Shown here: in pieces, positions 1 through 6,905 of the stretch
Layout of the letters: every line of letters begins with the position of its first letter
Numbering within the stretch: the first letter of the stretch is position 1
Assembly (NCBI GenBank): GCA_017998475.1
Contig: JAGODA010000122.1
Coordinates: 1 to 8,993 of the forward strand
Source of the DNA: Spirochaetota bacterium
GTDB lineage: Bacteria; Spirochaetota; UBA4802; UBA5368
DNA: 8,993 bases
Reading direction: 5' to 3'
Position numbers and translations under genes: made by a program
Notes under the pieces: generated by a model
The model's input: the letters and a program-made list of their open reading frames with translations, nothing else
The model's database searches: none
What the model was told of the DNA's origin: nothing

Positions 1-55
1 CGAGAATAATGTTCTCGGTGAATATGGCGCGGATTCCTATATTGACGAGTTCCAT
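1..55 (-). CDS. nqrE: NqrE, Na+-translocating NADH:quinone reductase subunit E (N-terminal fragment)
   Basis: Only the first 18 codons are present and the gene continues past the left edge. They read MELVNIGIRAIFTENIIL. The I-F-x-E-N-x-x-L pattern is what NqrE proteins show at the start of their first membrane helix. NqrE is an integral membrane subunit of NQR and in the family shares a [2Fe-2S] cluster with NqrD; its ligand cysteines lie beyond this fragment. The ATG at 53-55 is 6 bases after the nqrD stop. A good ribosome site (GAGGAG, minus strand, about 65-70) lies inside the last nqrD codons, so the two are probably translated together. RnfA is a homologue with a similar start, but the nqrABCD context settles the choice. 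Confidence 0.85.
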   Translation of the reverse strand, partial: MELVNIGIRAIFTENIIL

Positions 56-61
56 TGTCGT

Positions 62-676
62 CTACTCCTCGCGGTATCCGGAGATGGTGCGCTGCAGCCA
101 TATTATCAGGGCGAGGATGATGAACGCTCCCGGAGCGAGCACCATGAGGCCGTTGTTCTCGTAGCCCGCGGCGTAGAGCGATTCGGGGAGCACCTGGTAA
201 CCGAGTATTTTCCCGAAACCGAAAAGCTCGCGGAAGAAGCCGACTATGAAGAGGATGAGCGCGTAGCCCAGGCCGTTCCCCAGCCCGTCGACGAGTGATG
301 GAAAGGGGCGGTTCCCCATGGAGAAGGCCTCGATGCGGCCGAGCACGATACAGTTGGTGATGATAAGACCCACGAAGACCGACAGCTGCTTGGACATCTG
401 GTAGGCGTAGGCCTTCAGAATCTGGTCGACCAGTATGACGAGCGAGGCCACTACCGTCATCTCGACGATGATCCGCACCTTCTGCGGGATGTACTCGCGC
501 ATGAACGAAGTGATGAGGTTTGAAAGGGCGACAACCGCGATGACGGCAAGACCCATCACGATGGACGGCTTGAGCTGGGATGTGACGGCGAGCGCCGAGC
601 ATATGCCGAGCACCTGTGTGGTGATGGGATTGTTTTCGTTTATGGGTGAGAGGAATATCTTTTTATCGACGGCCAT
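62..676 (-). CDS. nqrD: NqrD, Na+-translocating NADH:quinone reductase subunit D
   Basis: This 204-residue, very hydrophobic protein is close to the family's usual length and has about six predicted membrane segments (roughly 20-33, 38-58, 68-88, 98-114, 133-150, 177-195). NqrD is an inner-membrane subunit of the sodium-pumping NADH:quinone oxidoreductase. With NqrE it binds the intramembrane [2Fe-2S] cluster that passes electrons between the NqrF and NqrC flavins. The expected cysteines are visible: C26 in LGICSALAVT and C109 in the T-N-C-I-V-L-G-R motif. The N-terminal NPITTQVLGICSALAVT is typical of the NqrD/RnfE family. The ATG overlaps the end of nqrC by 14 bases and follows a GGAGG site about 7-8 bases upstream. 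RnfE is the paralogous alternative, excluded by the adjacent nqrA. Confidence 0.96.
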   Translation of the reverse strand: MAVDKKIFLSPINENNPITTQVLGICSALAVTSQLKPSIVMGLAVIAVVALSNLITSFMREYIPQKVRIIVEMTVVASLVILVDQILKAYAYQMSKQLSVFVGLIITNCIVLGRIEAFSMGNRPFPSLVDGLGNGLGYALILFIVGFFRELFGFGKILGYQVLPESLYAAGYENNGLMVLAPGAFIILALIIWLQRTISGYREE

Positions 677-1457
677 GGCCGGAACCTCCGCGTCGAATCA
701 TGGTGAAATAGGGCTCGTACATCGAGAGGCTGTTCATTAAAAGCTCGGTGACCCCCTTCGTGGTGAGGGTCGCGCCGCTGATGCCGTCCACCTGGTGAGC
801 CGCAAGCGGCGAGGCCGGATCGACCTTCCCCTTTAACACGGTGATGGAGACAAGGCTTCCCTTTGCGTCCAGTATCTTCTTGCCCTTGAACGCCTCCTGG
901 AACCAGCGCGACTGTATCTCGGCGCCGAGGCCCGGGGTCTCTCCCTGCCGATAGAAGGTGAGTCCTTTCACGGTATTGAGGTCGGGTTCGAGCGCGAGAT
1001 AACCGTACAGCGAGGACCAGAGCCCCTTGCCGTAGATGGGAATGCAATAGGCGGTAACGGTGTCCTTTCCGCCGATCGTATCGACGCGCAGGAATACGGG
1101 GAAGCGGCGTTTTTCCGCCGGCTTTTCGGCCTCGCGTGCCGGGTCGATCAGCTCGGGGCGCGTTTCCGGTTCATTCACGGCGGCGCCGCGGCGGTCGAGC
1201 AGTATGGCGCGCATGTGCTGCTCGTAGTAAAGGTGCACATCGGTGCAGACGCCCGCGTCCATCTCGCGCCTGTGCTGGTCGGCGTCAGCGTAGCATTCCA
1301 TGAAGCCGGCGGCGATAAGGATGTTCCGCTTCATGTCGGCCTGCTGCAACAGGACCTGGCGCTCCTTGAGGAGCTGCGAGGCCATCGCGAGGACAAGCGA
1401 AGCGGCGAGCGCCACCGCCGTCAGGAAGATGAGCGTGTACGCGTTACCCTGCCGCAC
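663..1457 (-). CDS. nqrC: NqrC, Na+-translocating NADH:quinone reductase subunit C (covalent FMN)
   Basis: The protein has 264 residues, normal for NqrC. One membrane helix (about 7-28) anchors a large periplasmic domain. The flavinylation motif D224-G-I-S-G-A-T-L-T232 is intact. In characterised NqrC the last Thr of S-G-A-T-x-T carries FMN through a phosphoester bond made by ApbE, so T232 is the predicted site. The preceding YGYLALEPDL and GETPGLGAEI stretches are also family hallmarks. The start is GTG (1455-1457), inside the last codons of nqrB with 14 bases of overlap. A near-perfect AGGAGG lies 7 bases upstream, which decides the start. Within NQR it takes electrons from the NqrD/E cluster and passes them to the FMN of NqrB. 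RnfG is the homologous alternative; the operon identifies this as NqrC. Confidence 0.96.
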   Translation of the reverse strand: MRQGNAYTLIFLTAVALAASLVLAMASQLLKERQVLLQQADMKRNILIAAGFMECYADADQHRREMDAGVCTDVHLYYEQHMRAILLDRRGAAVNEPETRPELIDPAREAEKPAEKRRFPVFLRVDTIGGKDTVTAYCIPIYGKGLWSSLYGYLALEPDLNTVKGLTFYRQGETPGLGAEIQSRWFQEAFKGKKILDAKGSLVSITVLKGKVDPASPLAAHQVDGISGATLTTKGVTELLMNSLSMYEPYFTMIRRGGSGHGRR

Positions 1458-2604
1458 GGAGCCGCCTCCTTCGCATGTTGAGCCGCACGACGACGAAGTC
1501 GATGAGCGGCGCGAAAAGGTTCATGAAAAGTATGGCGAGCATCATACCTTCCGGATACGCCGGGTTGAGCGCGCGCACCAGAACTGTCAGCACGCCGATC
1601 AGAAAGCCGTAGACGTACTTGCCGGCGTTCGTCCCCGCGGCCGAGACCGGATCGGTCGCCATGAAGACCGCCCCGAAGGCGAAGCCCCCCATCACGAAAT
1701 GGTAGTGCGCGGGAAGCGCCATCACGTTCGCCGGCGATGGGGCGAACGCGTTGCAGACAAGCGCCATCGCCGCGCCCCCGGCGAAGACCGAAACGATGAT
1801 CCGCCAGCTCCCGACGCCGGTGGCGACGAGCAGTATCGCGCCGATCAGTATCGCGATGGCGCTCGTCTCGCCGATGCTTCCCGGCTCGAGGCCGGTGAAC
1901 ATCCTCCAGAAATCGAAACCGTAGGCGGACAGGTGCGCGATGATCTCGCCCTTCGGCTCGATGCCCAGGTGCAGCGGCGTGGCCATGGTGTAGGCGTCGA
2001 CCACTGTGCCGCCGGTAAGCGTCCATACCCCGGCGCCGGATATGGACTTCGGATAGGCGAAGAAGAGAAACGCGCGGCTTACCAGGGCGGGGTTGAAGAT
2101 GTTCATGCCCGTTCCCCCGAAGAGCTCCTTGCCCAGCACCACGCCGAAGCTCACCGCGAGCGCGAGCTGCCACAGCGGAATGGTGGGCGGCATTATAAGG
2201 GGAATGAGCGCGCCGGTCACGAAAAAGCCCTCGTTGATCTCCTCGCCGCGCACGAGGGCGAAGAGCACCTCCCAGAAGCCGCCCACCGCGAACGTGACCG
2301 CGTAGAGCGGAACAACCACCCACAGCCCTTTGAGGAGGCACTCCAGATGGCCGGCCGCGATTCCCGCCGAGGCGTAGAACTGGTATCCGACGTTGTAGGT
2401 GCCGAACGCCATGCTGGGGAAGAGCGCGAGCACCACGATCATCATCATGCGCTTGAGGTCGTACGCGTCGCGAACGTGGGTGCCTTCGGCCGTTCGCACC
2501 GGCAGCCGGAAAAAGAATGTTTCGGCGGCGTCCACGAGCGGCCAGAGGCGTTCAAAACGCCCCCCCTTCTCGAACGCGGACCGTATCTTATCGTGGGCTT
2601 TCAT
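1444..2604 (-). CDS. nqrB: NqrB, Na+-translocating NADH:quinone reductase subunit B (covalent FMN, riboflavin)
   Basis: This is the main membrane subunit, 386 residues against about 415 in Vibrio. It shows the family blocks HVRDAYDLKRMM (43-54), GGFWEVLFALVRG (108-120), INEGFFVTG (123-131), FGGTGMNIFNPAL (162-174), RAFLFFAYP (177-185), PGSIGE (241-246), MATDPVSAA (315-323) and NPAYPEGMMLAILF (347-360). NqrB carries FMN on a threonine and contributes to the quinone site and Na+ pathway. Here the FMN motif reads D203-A-Y-T-M-A-T209, with Met where Vibrio has Gly; T209 is the predicted attachment residue. The reading frame is open further upstream. I chose the ATG at 2602-2604 because it forms an ATGA overlap with the nqrA stop, has GGGAG a few bases upstream, and gives the expected N-terminus. 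The C-terminus is basic (RMRRRRL-like). Confidence 0.96.
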   Translation of the reverse strand: MKAHDKIRSAFEKGGRFERLWPLVDAAETFFFRLPVRTAEGTHVRDAYDLKRMMMIVVLALFPSMAFGTYNVGYQFYASAGIAAGHLECLLKGLWVVVPLYAVTFAVGGFWEVLFALVRGEEINEGFFVTGALIPLIMPPTIPLWQLALAVSFGVVLGKELFGGTGMNIFNPALVSRAFLFFAYPKSISGAGVWTLTGGTVVDAYTMATPLHLGIEPKGEIIAHLSAYGFDFWRMFTGLEPGSIGETSAIAILIGAILLVATGVGSWRIIVSVFAGGAAMALVCNAFAPSPANVMALPAHYHFVMGGFAFGAVFMATDPVSAAGTNAGKYVYGFLIGVLTVLVRALNPAYPEGMMLAILFMNLFAPLIDFVVVRLNMRRRRLRAAG

Positions 2605-3968
2605 TCCGTCTCCCGTGTTTCCTTGAGCATGAGGTCGATTCCGTCGCGTATGATGCGCTGGATGTCCGTCTTCGAGGGACAGGCGTATTCGCACAGCGCG
2701 AAATCTTCCGGTGCGACCTCGAGTATGCCGAGTTTTTCCATCTCTTCAATGTCGCCAGCCAGTATGGATTTCAGCAGGAACGAGGGAAGTATGTCCATCG
2801 GAAGCAGTCGATCGTAGATGCCCGTGGCGACAAAAGCGCGCACGCTCCCGTTGCGGTTCGAGTCGATGGAGAAGCGCCGCCGCGGCATGATCCTCGAAAC
2901 GAACGAAGCGGAAACGCTCTCCAGCGAGAATCCCGGGGCGAGCCAGCCGAGGAAGACGCTCTTTCGCGCCTCCGGTATCAGCGTGACCAGCGTGTCCGAG
3001 AATCCGAGGAATCCGTCCGCGCCGGCGTTCCTGCCCGTGAGGACGTTTCCCGAAATACAGCGCACCGGCCCCGCATCGCCCGACGGTTCCGCGAATGACG
3101 AGAGCGCGGCCCCCGCGATGGTCCGCACGTGGCGCCTGCGCGCCGCGGCGCTTCCGGCGACGGCGACGGTCACCTCGAACGAGGGAGCCCCGGTGATGAA
3201 GTACCGCCCTATGAGAATGACGCCCTGCGCGGCGCAGTGCCATACGATGTCATTCACCCCGTTTACGGGCGCGACGTGATGGATATGCACGCCGACATTG
3301 CCCGCGGGGTGAGGCCCTTCGAAACGATGGATCTCCGCGTTCGTGATGTCCGCAAGGAAGGAAGATTCTTTCGGATTTCCGTCGACGCAGAGGTGCACTT
3401 TTCCGGTCGTGAGGGCCGCCAGCACGTCGATGCCCCGCTGGAATTCCCGTTCGTGGTCCCGGACGATGAGTCCCTGGTCGGGCGCGAGCGGGGAGGTGTC
3501 CATTGCCGTCACGAAGATATCGCGCGGTCGGGCCAGCGGATCTGCGACCGTGCCGAAGGGGCGCTGGCGGATGAGGGGGAAGAGCCCGGCTGCGCAGAGC
3601 GCGGCGATGATGCTGTCCCGCGCCGGGGAGCCGATGCGTTTCGGCGGCGCCGGCGGGTTCGCCGAATGCTGTTTTCCGTCGGTCCGGATGATGACCGCCT
3701 CGAGGGCCCTGCGCTCGCCGCGGCGGACCTCGGCCACCGTGCCGCTTGCGGGGGATGTTACCACCAGCGATTCCCTCCGTCTGTCGCGCCAGAGCGGTGT
3801 ACCGACCTTTACTCTCTCGCCGCCCTCCACGAGCGGTTTGGGCGTCATGCCGTAAAAGTCGGCTGCGTACAGCCCGACGGCTTCGGGGAACGGGGCGTGT
3901 TCGAGGAGCTTTTCGGCCTCGCCCGCGATTCGGATGTCGTAGCCTTTCTTGAGCCTGTAGTATGCCAT
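2601..3968 (-). CDS. nqrA: NqrA, Na+-translocating NADH:quinone reductase subunit A
   Basis: The 455-residue protein matches the usual NqrA length of about 447. NqrA is the peripheral cytoplasmic subunit with no covalent flavin, found only in NQR and not in Rnf, so it identifies the complex. Visible landmarks are KKGYDIRIAG (7-16), a barrel-sandwich-type segment around VVTSPASGTVAEVRRG (69-84), FEGPHPAGNVGVHIHHV (216-232), GRYFITG (254-260), CISGNVLTGR (304-313), MDILPSFLLKSILAGD (391-406) and the C-terminal ALCEYACPSK (424-433). The ATG at 3966-3968 is preceded two codons upstream by an in-frame TGA (3975-3977), so no longer start is possible. The ribosome site is weak (no clear GGAGG). The gene begins 73 bases after the four-cysteine protein, which probably shares its transcript. 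Confidence 0.96.
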   Translation of the reverse strand: MAYYRLKKGYDIRIAGEAEKLLEHAPFPEAVGLYAADFYGMTPKPLVEGGERVKVGTPLWRDRRRESLVVTSPASGTVAEVRRGERRALEAVIIRTDGKQHSANPPAPPKRIGSPARDSIIAALCAAGLFPLIRQRPFGTVADPLARPRDIFVTAMDTSPLAPDQGLIVRDHEREFQRGIDVLAALTTGKVHLCVDGNPKESSFLADITNAEIHRFEGPHPAGNVGVHIHHVAPVNGVNDIVWHCAAQGVILIGRYFITGAPSFEVTVAVAGSAAARRRHVRTIAGAALSSFAEPSGDAGPVRCISGNVLTGRNAGADGFLGFSDTLVTLIPEARKSVFLGWLAPGFSLESVSASFVSRIMPRRRFSIDSNRNGSVRAFVATGIYDRLLPMDILPSFLLKSILAGDIEEMEKLGILEVAPEDFALCEYACPSKTDIQRIIRDGIDLMLKETRETE

Positions 3969-4028
3969 ATCGATTCAGCCGGTGCCAGAAGTGTAATGCC
4001 GCCCGACGGATAACGCAAGGCAAATAAC

Positions 4029-4041
4029 GACCCGCCGGGTC
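4029..4041 (-). other. Short GC stem-loop between the NqrM-like gene and nqrA
   Basis: GACCC and GGGTC form a perfect 5-bp stem with a 3-base loop directly after the TAG stop of the upstream small gene. On the minus strand it is followed by GTTATTTG, a poor T-tract. It could lower readthrough into nqrA or stabilise an mRNA end. It is short and could also be chance in GC-rich DNA. Confidence 0.3.
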
Positions 4042-4224
4042 CTATTTCGGATCTTCGCGGTTATTCCGCCGCGCAGCGCCGCAGCAGGCGCACTGGGCGG
4101 AAGAGCCAGGTTCGAGCCTGCATGTCTTTTTCGTCCGGCCGTCCCCCCCGCGCGTGTACACCATCGCCATAACCGCCATGAAGAGCGCGACGAAGGCGAA
4201 CGCGAGAAGCGCAGAGACCATCAT
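4042..4224 (-). CDS. Small membrane protein with four cysteines, candidate NqrM-like NQR maturation factor
   Basis: The product has 60 residues: a single N-terminal hydrophobic helix (about 3-23), a basic patch (RGGDGRTKK), then C35 and a C45-A-C47-C48 cluster, ending in a charged tail. NqrM (DUF539) of Vibrio is a small protein with one membrane helix and four conserved cysteines (one just after the helix, then a C-x-C cluster). It is required to mature NQR, probably by supplying iron to the NqrD/NqrE site. Topology, cysteine count and position next to nqrA fit that role; length is somewhat shorter, the G-S-C-G-G-L motif is absent, and the gene precedes nqrA instead of following nqrF. The start is an ATG pair (4219-4224) with AGGA 5 bases upstream; either ATG could be used. 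Identity as NqrM is inference from pattern, not a recognised full alignment. A C7 run (4143-4149) lies within the gene. Confidence 0.6.
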   Translation of the reverse strand: MMVSALLAFAFVALFMAVMAMVYTRGGDGRTKKTCRLEPGSSAQCACCGAARRNNREDPK

Positions 4225-4232
4225 TTTTTCCT

Positions 4233-4258
4233 GGTGTAAGGTATTGACGGTTTACACC
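4233..4258. promoter_or_regulatory. Inverted repeat GGTGTAA-N12-TTACACC in the nqr operon leader
   Basis: Two perfect 7-base arms (4233-4239 and 4252-4258) flank a 12-base spacer just upstream of the small gene, touching its ribosome-binding region (AGGA at about 4229-4232). Within it the minus strand reads CGGTGTAAACCG (4248-4259), itself a small hairpin. It may be an operator for a dimeric regulator or an RNA hairpin affecting translation. No regulator is identified. Confidence 0.35.
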
Positions 4259-4284
4259 GAACGCCCTGGAACGGGCGGTGAACA

Positions 4285-4316
4285 GCGTACGCGCCCGTCA
4301 GGCGCCCGGTGTACGC
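4285..4316 (-). other. Bulged GC-rich stem-loop in the nqr operon leader
   Basis: GCGTAC (4285-4290) pairs with GTACGC (4311-4316). Inside it GCGCC (4291-4295) pairs with GGCGC (4301-4305) around a 5-base loop, leaving a 5-base bulge (4306-4310). It lies downstream of the candidate promoter at 4351-4379 and so would be in the 5' leader. There is no T-run after it on the minus strand, so it does not look like an intrinsic terminator. A smaller hairpin (CGCCC/GGGCG, 4262-4277) follows. I recognise no known riboswitch family. Confidence 0.3.
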
Positions 4317-4350
4317 CTGCGCCGGTTATGGTCCGGCAAACCCGCCCCGA

Positions 4351-4379
4351 AATATATCATAACGCCGGTGGTGAAGCAA
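4351..4379 (-). promoter_or_regulatory. Candidate sigma-70-type promoter of the nqr operon
   Basis: On the minus strand TTGCTT (4374-4379) is followed after exactly 17 bases by TATATT (4351-4356), which matches the -10 consensus at 5 of 6 positions; the -35 matches at only 3 of 6. This is an AT-rich island in an otherwise GC-rich gap. Transcription would start near 4344 and give a leader of about 120 nt before the NqrM-like gene. TATGAT just upstream of the -10 is a less well spaced alternative. Confidence 0.45.
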
Positions 4380-4479
4380 GAAATTTTTCGTATGTTCCGA
4401 TGGGTGATTGTGGAACGGCGGCGGCAAAGGAACTCCGGTGCCGGTACGGGCCCTGTCGATCGGGCGTACAGGATTGTGT

Positions 4480-4508
4480 CCGCGCCGGAGTACGCGCCGG
4501 GGGCGCGG
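4480..4508 (-). terminator. Possible stem-loop terminator after the 2-oxoacid oxidoreductase operon
   Basis: CCGCGCC (4480-4486) can pair with GGCGCGG (4502-4508) around a 15-base loop, or CGCGCC/GGCGCG (4493-4507) can form a tighter hairpin with a 3-base loop. Both begin within a few bases of the gamma-subunit stop codon. No T-tract follows on the minus strand, so it is not a classical intrinsic terminator, and some readthrough towards the nqr operon is possible. CGCGCCGG occurs twice here (4481-4488, 4493-4500) as a direct repeat. Confidence 0.3.
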
Positions 4509-4511
4509 GAT

Positions 4512-5063
4512 TCAGGATGCGCCGTTCGCGGCGATCTCGATGCCGCGCCGAATCGCCTCGAGGTTTGCGGGAATGGTATTTTTAAGGCGTTCCGGTGTTA
4601 CTTCGTCCATCACGGCCTCGACGTCGTCGAAGCCGAGTATTCCGGATTTCTTGAGGAATGCGCCAAGGGCGATCATATTGGAGAGTTTCACGCTCCCCAG
4701 CGCCAGCGCCTCCTCGTTGCACCTCAGCGCGAGCGGCACGATATCGCCGCGGTCGAGCATGGCCTCGGGCACAAGGCTCGCGTTGGCGATGAGCAGACCC
4801 TTCGGCGCGACCTGGTCCCTGTACTTGTCGACCGCTATGGTGTCCATCGCGATGACGCACTTCGGGTGGTTGGTCACCATGGAGCCTATCTCCTCGTCGG
4901 CGATAACCAGCGTGACGTTCGTCCGGCCGCCGCGCTTTTCGACTCCATACGAGGGCAGGTAGGTTACGTTGAGCCCCCTGCGGATCGCCGCGAGGGCCAC
5001 TATCTGGCTAATCATCTGTATTCCCTGGCCGCCGAAGCCCGCCATGATCACATCGTAGTACAC
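4512..5063 (-). CDS. vorC: 2-oxoacid:ferredoxin oxidoreductase gamma subunit (VorC/KorC type)
   Basis: This 183-residue protein is a normal stand-alone gamma chain of the pyruvate/2-oxoacid:ferredoxin oxidoreductase family (POR gamma domain). Hallmarks are the N-terminal glycine loop GFGGQG (9-14) and the block PSYGVEKRGGRTNVTLVIA (37-55), followed by NHPKCVIAMD (65-74). The gamma chain is a cytoplasmic structural partner of the alpha and beta chains and contributes to the CoA-dependent reaction. The start codon is GTG (5061-5063), supported by a strong AGGAGG site about 6 bases upstream. It lies 28 bases after the beta gene and is the last gene of the operon. The fold does not discriminate the 2-oxoacid substrate; the symbol follows the VorB-like alpha chain. 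Confidence 0.92.
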   Translation of the reverse strand: MYYDVIMAGFGGQGIQMISQIVALAAIRRGLNVTYLPSYGVEKRGGRTNVTLVIADEEIGSMVTNHPKCVIAMDTIAVDKYRDQVAPKGLLIANASLVPEAMLDRGDIVPLALRCNEEALALGSVKLSNMIALGAFLKKSGILGFDDVEAVMDEVTPERLKNTIPANLEAIRRGIEIAANGAS

Positions 5064-5091
5064 GAAATACCTCCTCTGTCCGCGGGCGTCT

Positions 5092-5844
5092 TTACAGAAA
5101 GTCCTTCCCGGTGCGCTCCTTGAACACCCCGAGCGGGAAATAGGGTATCATCTCGCGCTCGATCATTTTAAGCGCCTCGAGCGGGGACACGCGCCAGTTG
5201 GTGTTGCACGTGGAGAGCATCTCGACCATGGAGAAGCCCATCTCGTTCATCTGCATCTCGAAGGCCTTTCGGATCGCCTTCTTCGCCTGGTTGACGTGCT
5301 TCGGCGAATGGAGCGCGACCCTGGTGGAGTAGGCGACGCCCTCGAGCGTGGCGAGCATCTCGGCCATCTTTATTGGGTAGCCCTCGGACTTGAAGTCGCG
5401 TCCGTAGGGGCTGGTGGTCGTCTGCTGGCCGAGCAGCGTCGTCGGCGCCATCTGCCCGCCGGTCATGCCGTAGACCGAGTTGTTGATGAAGAAAACGGTT
5501 ATGTTCTCGCCGCGGTTGGCGGCGTGAATGATCTCCGATGTGCCGATGGCCGCCATGTCGCCGTCGCCCTGGTAGGCGAAGATGATGCTCTCCGGCTGCG
5601 CGCGCTTCATCCCGGTGGCGCACGCCGGGGCGCGTCCGTGCGGCGCCTCGAGCGCGTCGATGGGGAAATAGCGGTAGAGGAACACGCAGCAGCCCACTCC
5701 GGGTATTCCTATCGCGCGGTCGGTGATGCCCAGCTCGTCCATCGCCTCGGCGATGAGCCGGTGCGCGATTCCGTGCGTGCATCCCGGGCAGAAGTGCGTT
5801 GGCGCGTCGGTAAGGCTGTCGGGACGTTTGAATATGGCGTTCAT
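5092..5844 (-). CDS. vorA: 2-oxoacid:ferredoxin oxidoreductase beta subunit, thiamine-pyrophosphate binding
   Basis: The 250-residue beta chain carries the thiamine diphosphate site: G93-D-G-D followed by N121-N122, the classical GDG-to-NN motif that binds Mg2+ and the cofactor diphosphate. The N-terminal C19-P-G-C22 and GVGCCVF (49-55) blocks and YGMTGGQMAPTT (125-136) are typical of these subunits. It catalyses decarboxylation of the 2-oxoacid and passes electrons to the ferredoxin subunit. The ATG at 5842-5844 overlaps the alpha stop as ATGA, with GGAGG 6-7 bases upstream. A much longer open frame exists upstream, but it runs through the alpha gene in the wrong frame. It could equally be named korB; substrate is set mainly by the alpha chain. 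Confidence 0.94.
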   Translation of the reverse strand: MNAIFKRPDSLTDAPTHFCPGCTHGIAHRLIAEAMDELGITDRAIGIPGVGCCVFLYRYFPIDALEAPHGRAPACATGMKRAQPESIIFAYQGDGDMAAIGTSEIIHAANRGENITVFFINNSVYGMTGGQMAPTTLLGQQTTTSPYGRDFKSEGYPIKMAEMLATLEGVAYSTRVALHSPKHVNQAKKAIRKAFEMQMNEMGFSMVEMLSTCNTNWRVSPLEALKMIEREMIPYFPLGVFKERTGKDFL

Positions 5845-6905
5845 CGCGCACCTCCGCCGAGCGCTTTTTTGATTTCGGCGAGCACGTCGTCGGGGAAGGG
5901 GAAGCCCCCGCCGGGCCTGCCGTAAAAGCTGATTTCCGCGTCCTTGTGGGCGGCGATGCGCACATCGCGCACCATCTGACCCGTGTTCATCTCGACCACA
6001 AGGACCTTCCCGATTCGCCGCGAGTGCTCGAGTATCTGCAGTGAGGGAAACGGAAAGAGGGTGATGGGACGGATGAGGCCGACCTTCAGCCCCTCCTCGC
6101 GCGCCATGGCGATGGCCGTCTTCGCCACCCGCGCCGGAGTTCCGAAGGCTATGATGACAAGGTCGGCATCGTCGAGGTGCTGCATCTCGACCATCACCTC
6201 TTTTTCCTGTATCTCGTCGTATTTCTGCTTTAAAAAGAGATTGTGCTCCTCCTGCTCGTAATCGCCCAGGTAGAGCGATTTGAGGAGCCGCGGCTCCCTT
6301 CCCCTGCGGCCGGTGAGCGCCCACGGCTTTTCCGGGAACTCCACGGGTTTCTCCGGTACGAGGCGGCAGGGTTCCTGGAACTGGCCGATCATGGCGTCGG
6401 CGATGATCATGGCCGGATTGCGGTATCTGTCGGCGAGCTCGAACGCCTTGATGGTGAGATCGAACATCTCCTGCACCGAGCCGGGCGCCAGCACGATGTT
6501 GCGGTAATCGCCGTGGCCGCCGCCGTGCACCGCCTGGTTGTAATCGCCCTGGGTCGGGGCGATGCCGCCGAGGCCGGGTCCGCAGCGCATGATGTTCACG
6601 ATGACCGCCGGCATCTCGGAGCCCGCAAGGTACGATATGCCCTCCTGCATGAGCGAGATGCCGGGGCCGGAGGACGATGTCATTGCGCGTTTGCCCGACG
6701 CGGCGGCGCCCATCACCATGTTGATCGACGCTATTTCGCTCTCGGCGGGAATGAACGTACCCCCGTGTTTCGGGAGATTTCGCGCGAGGTATTCGGGGAT
6801 GTCGTTCTGCGGCGTGATCGGGTAGCCGAAATAGAACCGGCACCCCGCCTGTATGGCGCCTTCGGCGAGGGCGATGTTGCCCTTGGTCAGCTTCTTCTCG
6901 GTCAT
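5841..6905 (-). CDS. vorB: 2-oxoacid:ferredoxin oxidoreductase alpha subunit, VorB type
   Basis: The 354-residue alpha chain begins MTEKKLTKGN. It shows GYPITPQ (27-33), AESEIASINMVMGAAASG (54-71), TSSSGPGISLMQEG (76-89), RCGPGLGGIAPTQGDYNQ (107-124), HGGGHGDYR (127-135) and EMNTGQM (305-311). The CGPGLG...GGGHGDY signature is that of VorB, assigned to 3-methyl-2-oxobutanoate (branched-chain) oxidation. 2-Oxoglutarate KorA chains usually have an R-G-G-P-S-T-G block instead. The enzyme makes acyl-CoA and CO2 from 2-oxoacid and CoA while reducing ferredoxin. The reading frame is open upstream, but the ATG at 6903-6905 makes an ATGA overlap with the ferredoxin gene and has GAGGTG 6 bases before it. 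Substrate is inferred from signature only; broad specificity or reductive carboxylation cannot be excluded. Confidence 0.93.
   Translation of the reverse strand: MTEKKLTKGNIALAEGAIQAGCRFYFGYPITPQNDIPEYLARNLPKHGGTFIPAESEIASINMVMGAAASGKRAMTSSSGPGISLMQEGISYLAGSEMPAVIVNIMRCGPGLGGIAPTQGDYNQAVHGGGHGDYRNIVLAPGSVQEMFDLTIKAFELADRYRNPAMIIADAMIGQFQEPCRLVPEKPVEFPEKPWALTGRRGREPRLLKSLYLGDYEQEEHNLFLKQKYDEIQEKEVMVEMQHLDDADLVIIAFGTPARVAKTAIAMAREEGLKVGLIRPITLFPFPSLQILEHSRRIGKVLVVEMNTGQMVRDVRIAAHKDAEISFYGRPGGGFPFPDDVLAEIKKALGGGAR

Noticed and set aside
2605..2694. Longer NqrB start at 2694
   Set aside because: The extra 30 residues overlap nqrA in another frame and do not resemble NqrB; the ATG at 2602-2604 has the ribosome site and the 4-base overlap.
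1300..2817. Plus-strand open frame of about 505 codons opposite nqrB/nqrC
   Set aside because: It is antisense to recognised nqr genes, its product is rich in Arg, His and Glu with no family pattern, and long antisense frames are common in GC-rich coding DNA.
62..3968. Rnf complex as an alternative identity for the cluster
   Set aside because: A full-length nqrA is present, which Rnf lacks, and no RnfB- or RnfC-like ferredoxin gene is found next to it.
4154..5123. Plus-strand open frames across the vor-nqr gap and gamma gene
   Set aside because: They overlap the promoter region and vorC antisense, are Arg-rich and have no convincing ribosome site or recognisable domain.
5845..6843. Upstream extension of the beta-subunit frame (open to 6843)
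   Set aside because: It runs through vorB in another frame and gives Arg/His/Pro-rich text with no family pattern; the ATGA overlap and GGAGG site fix the real start at 5844.
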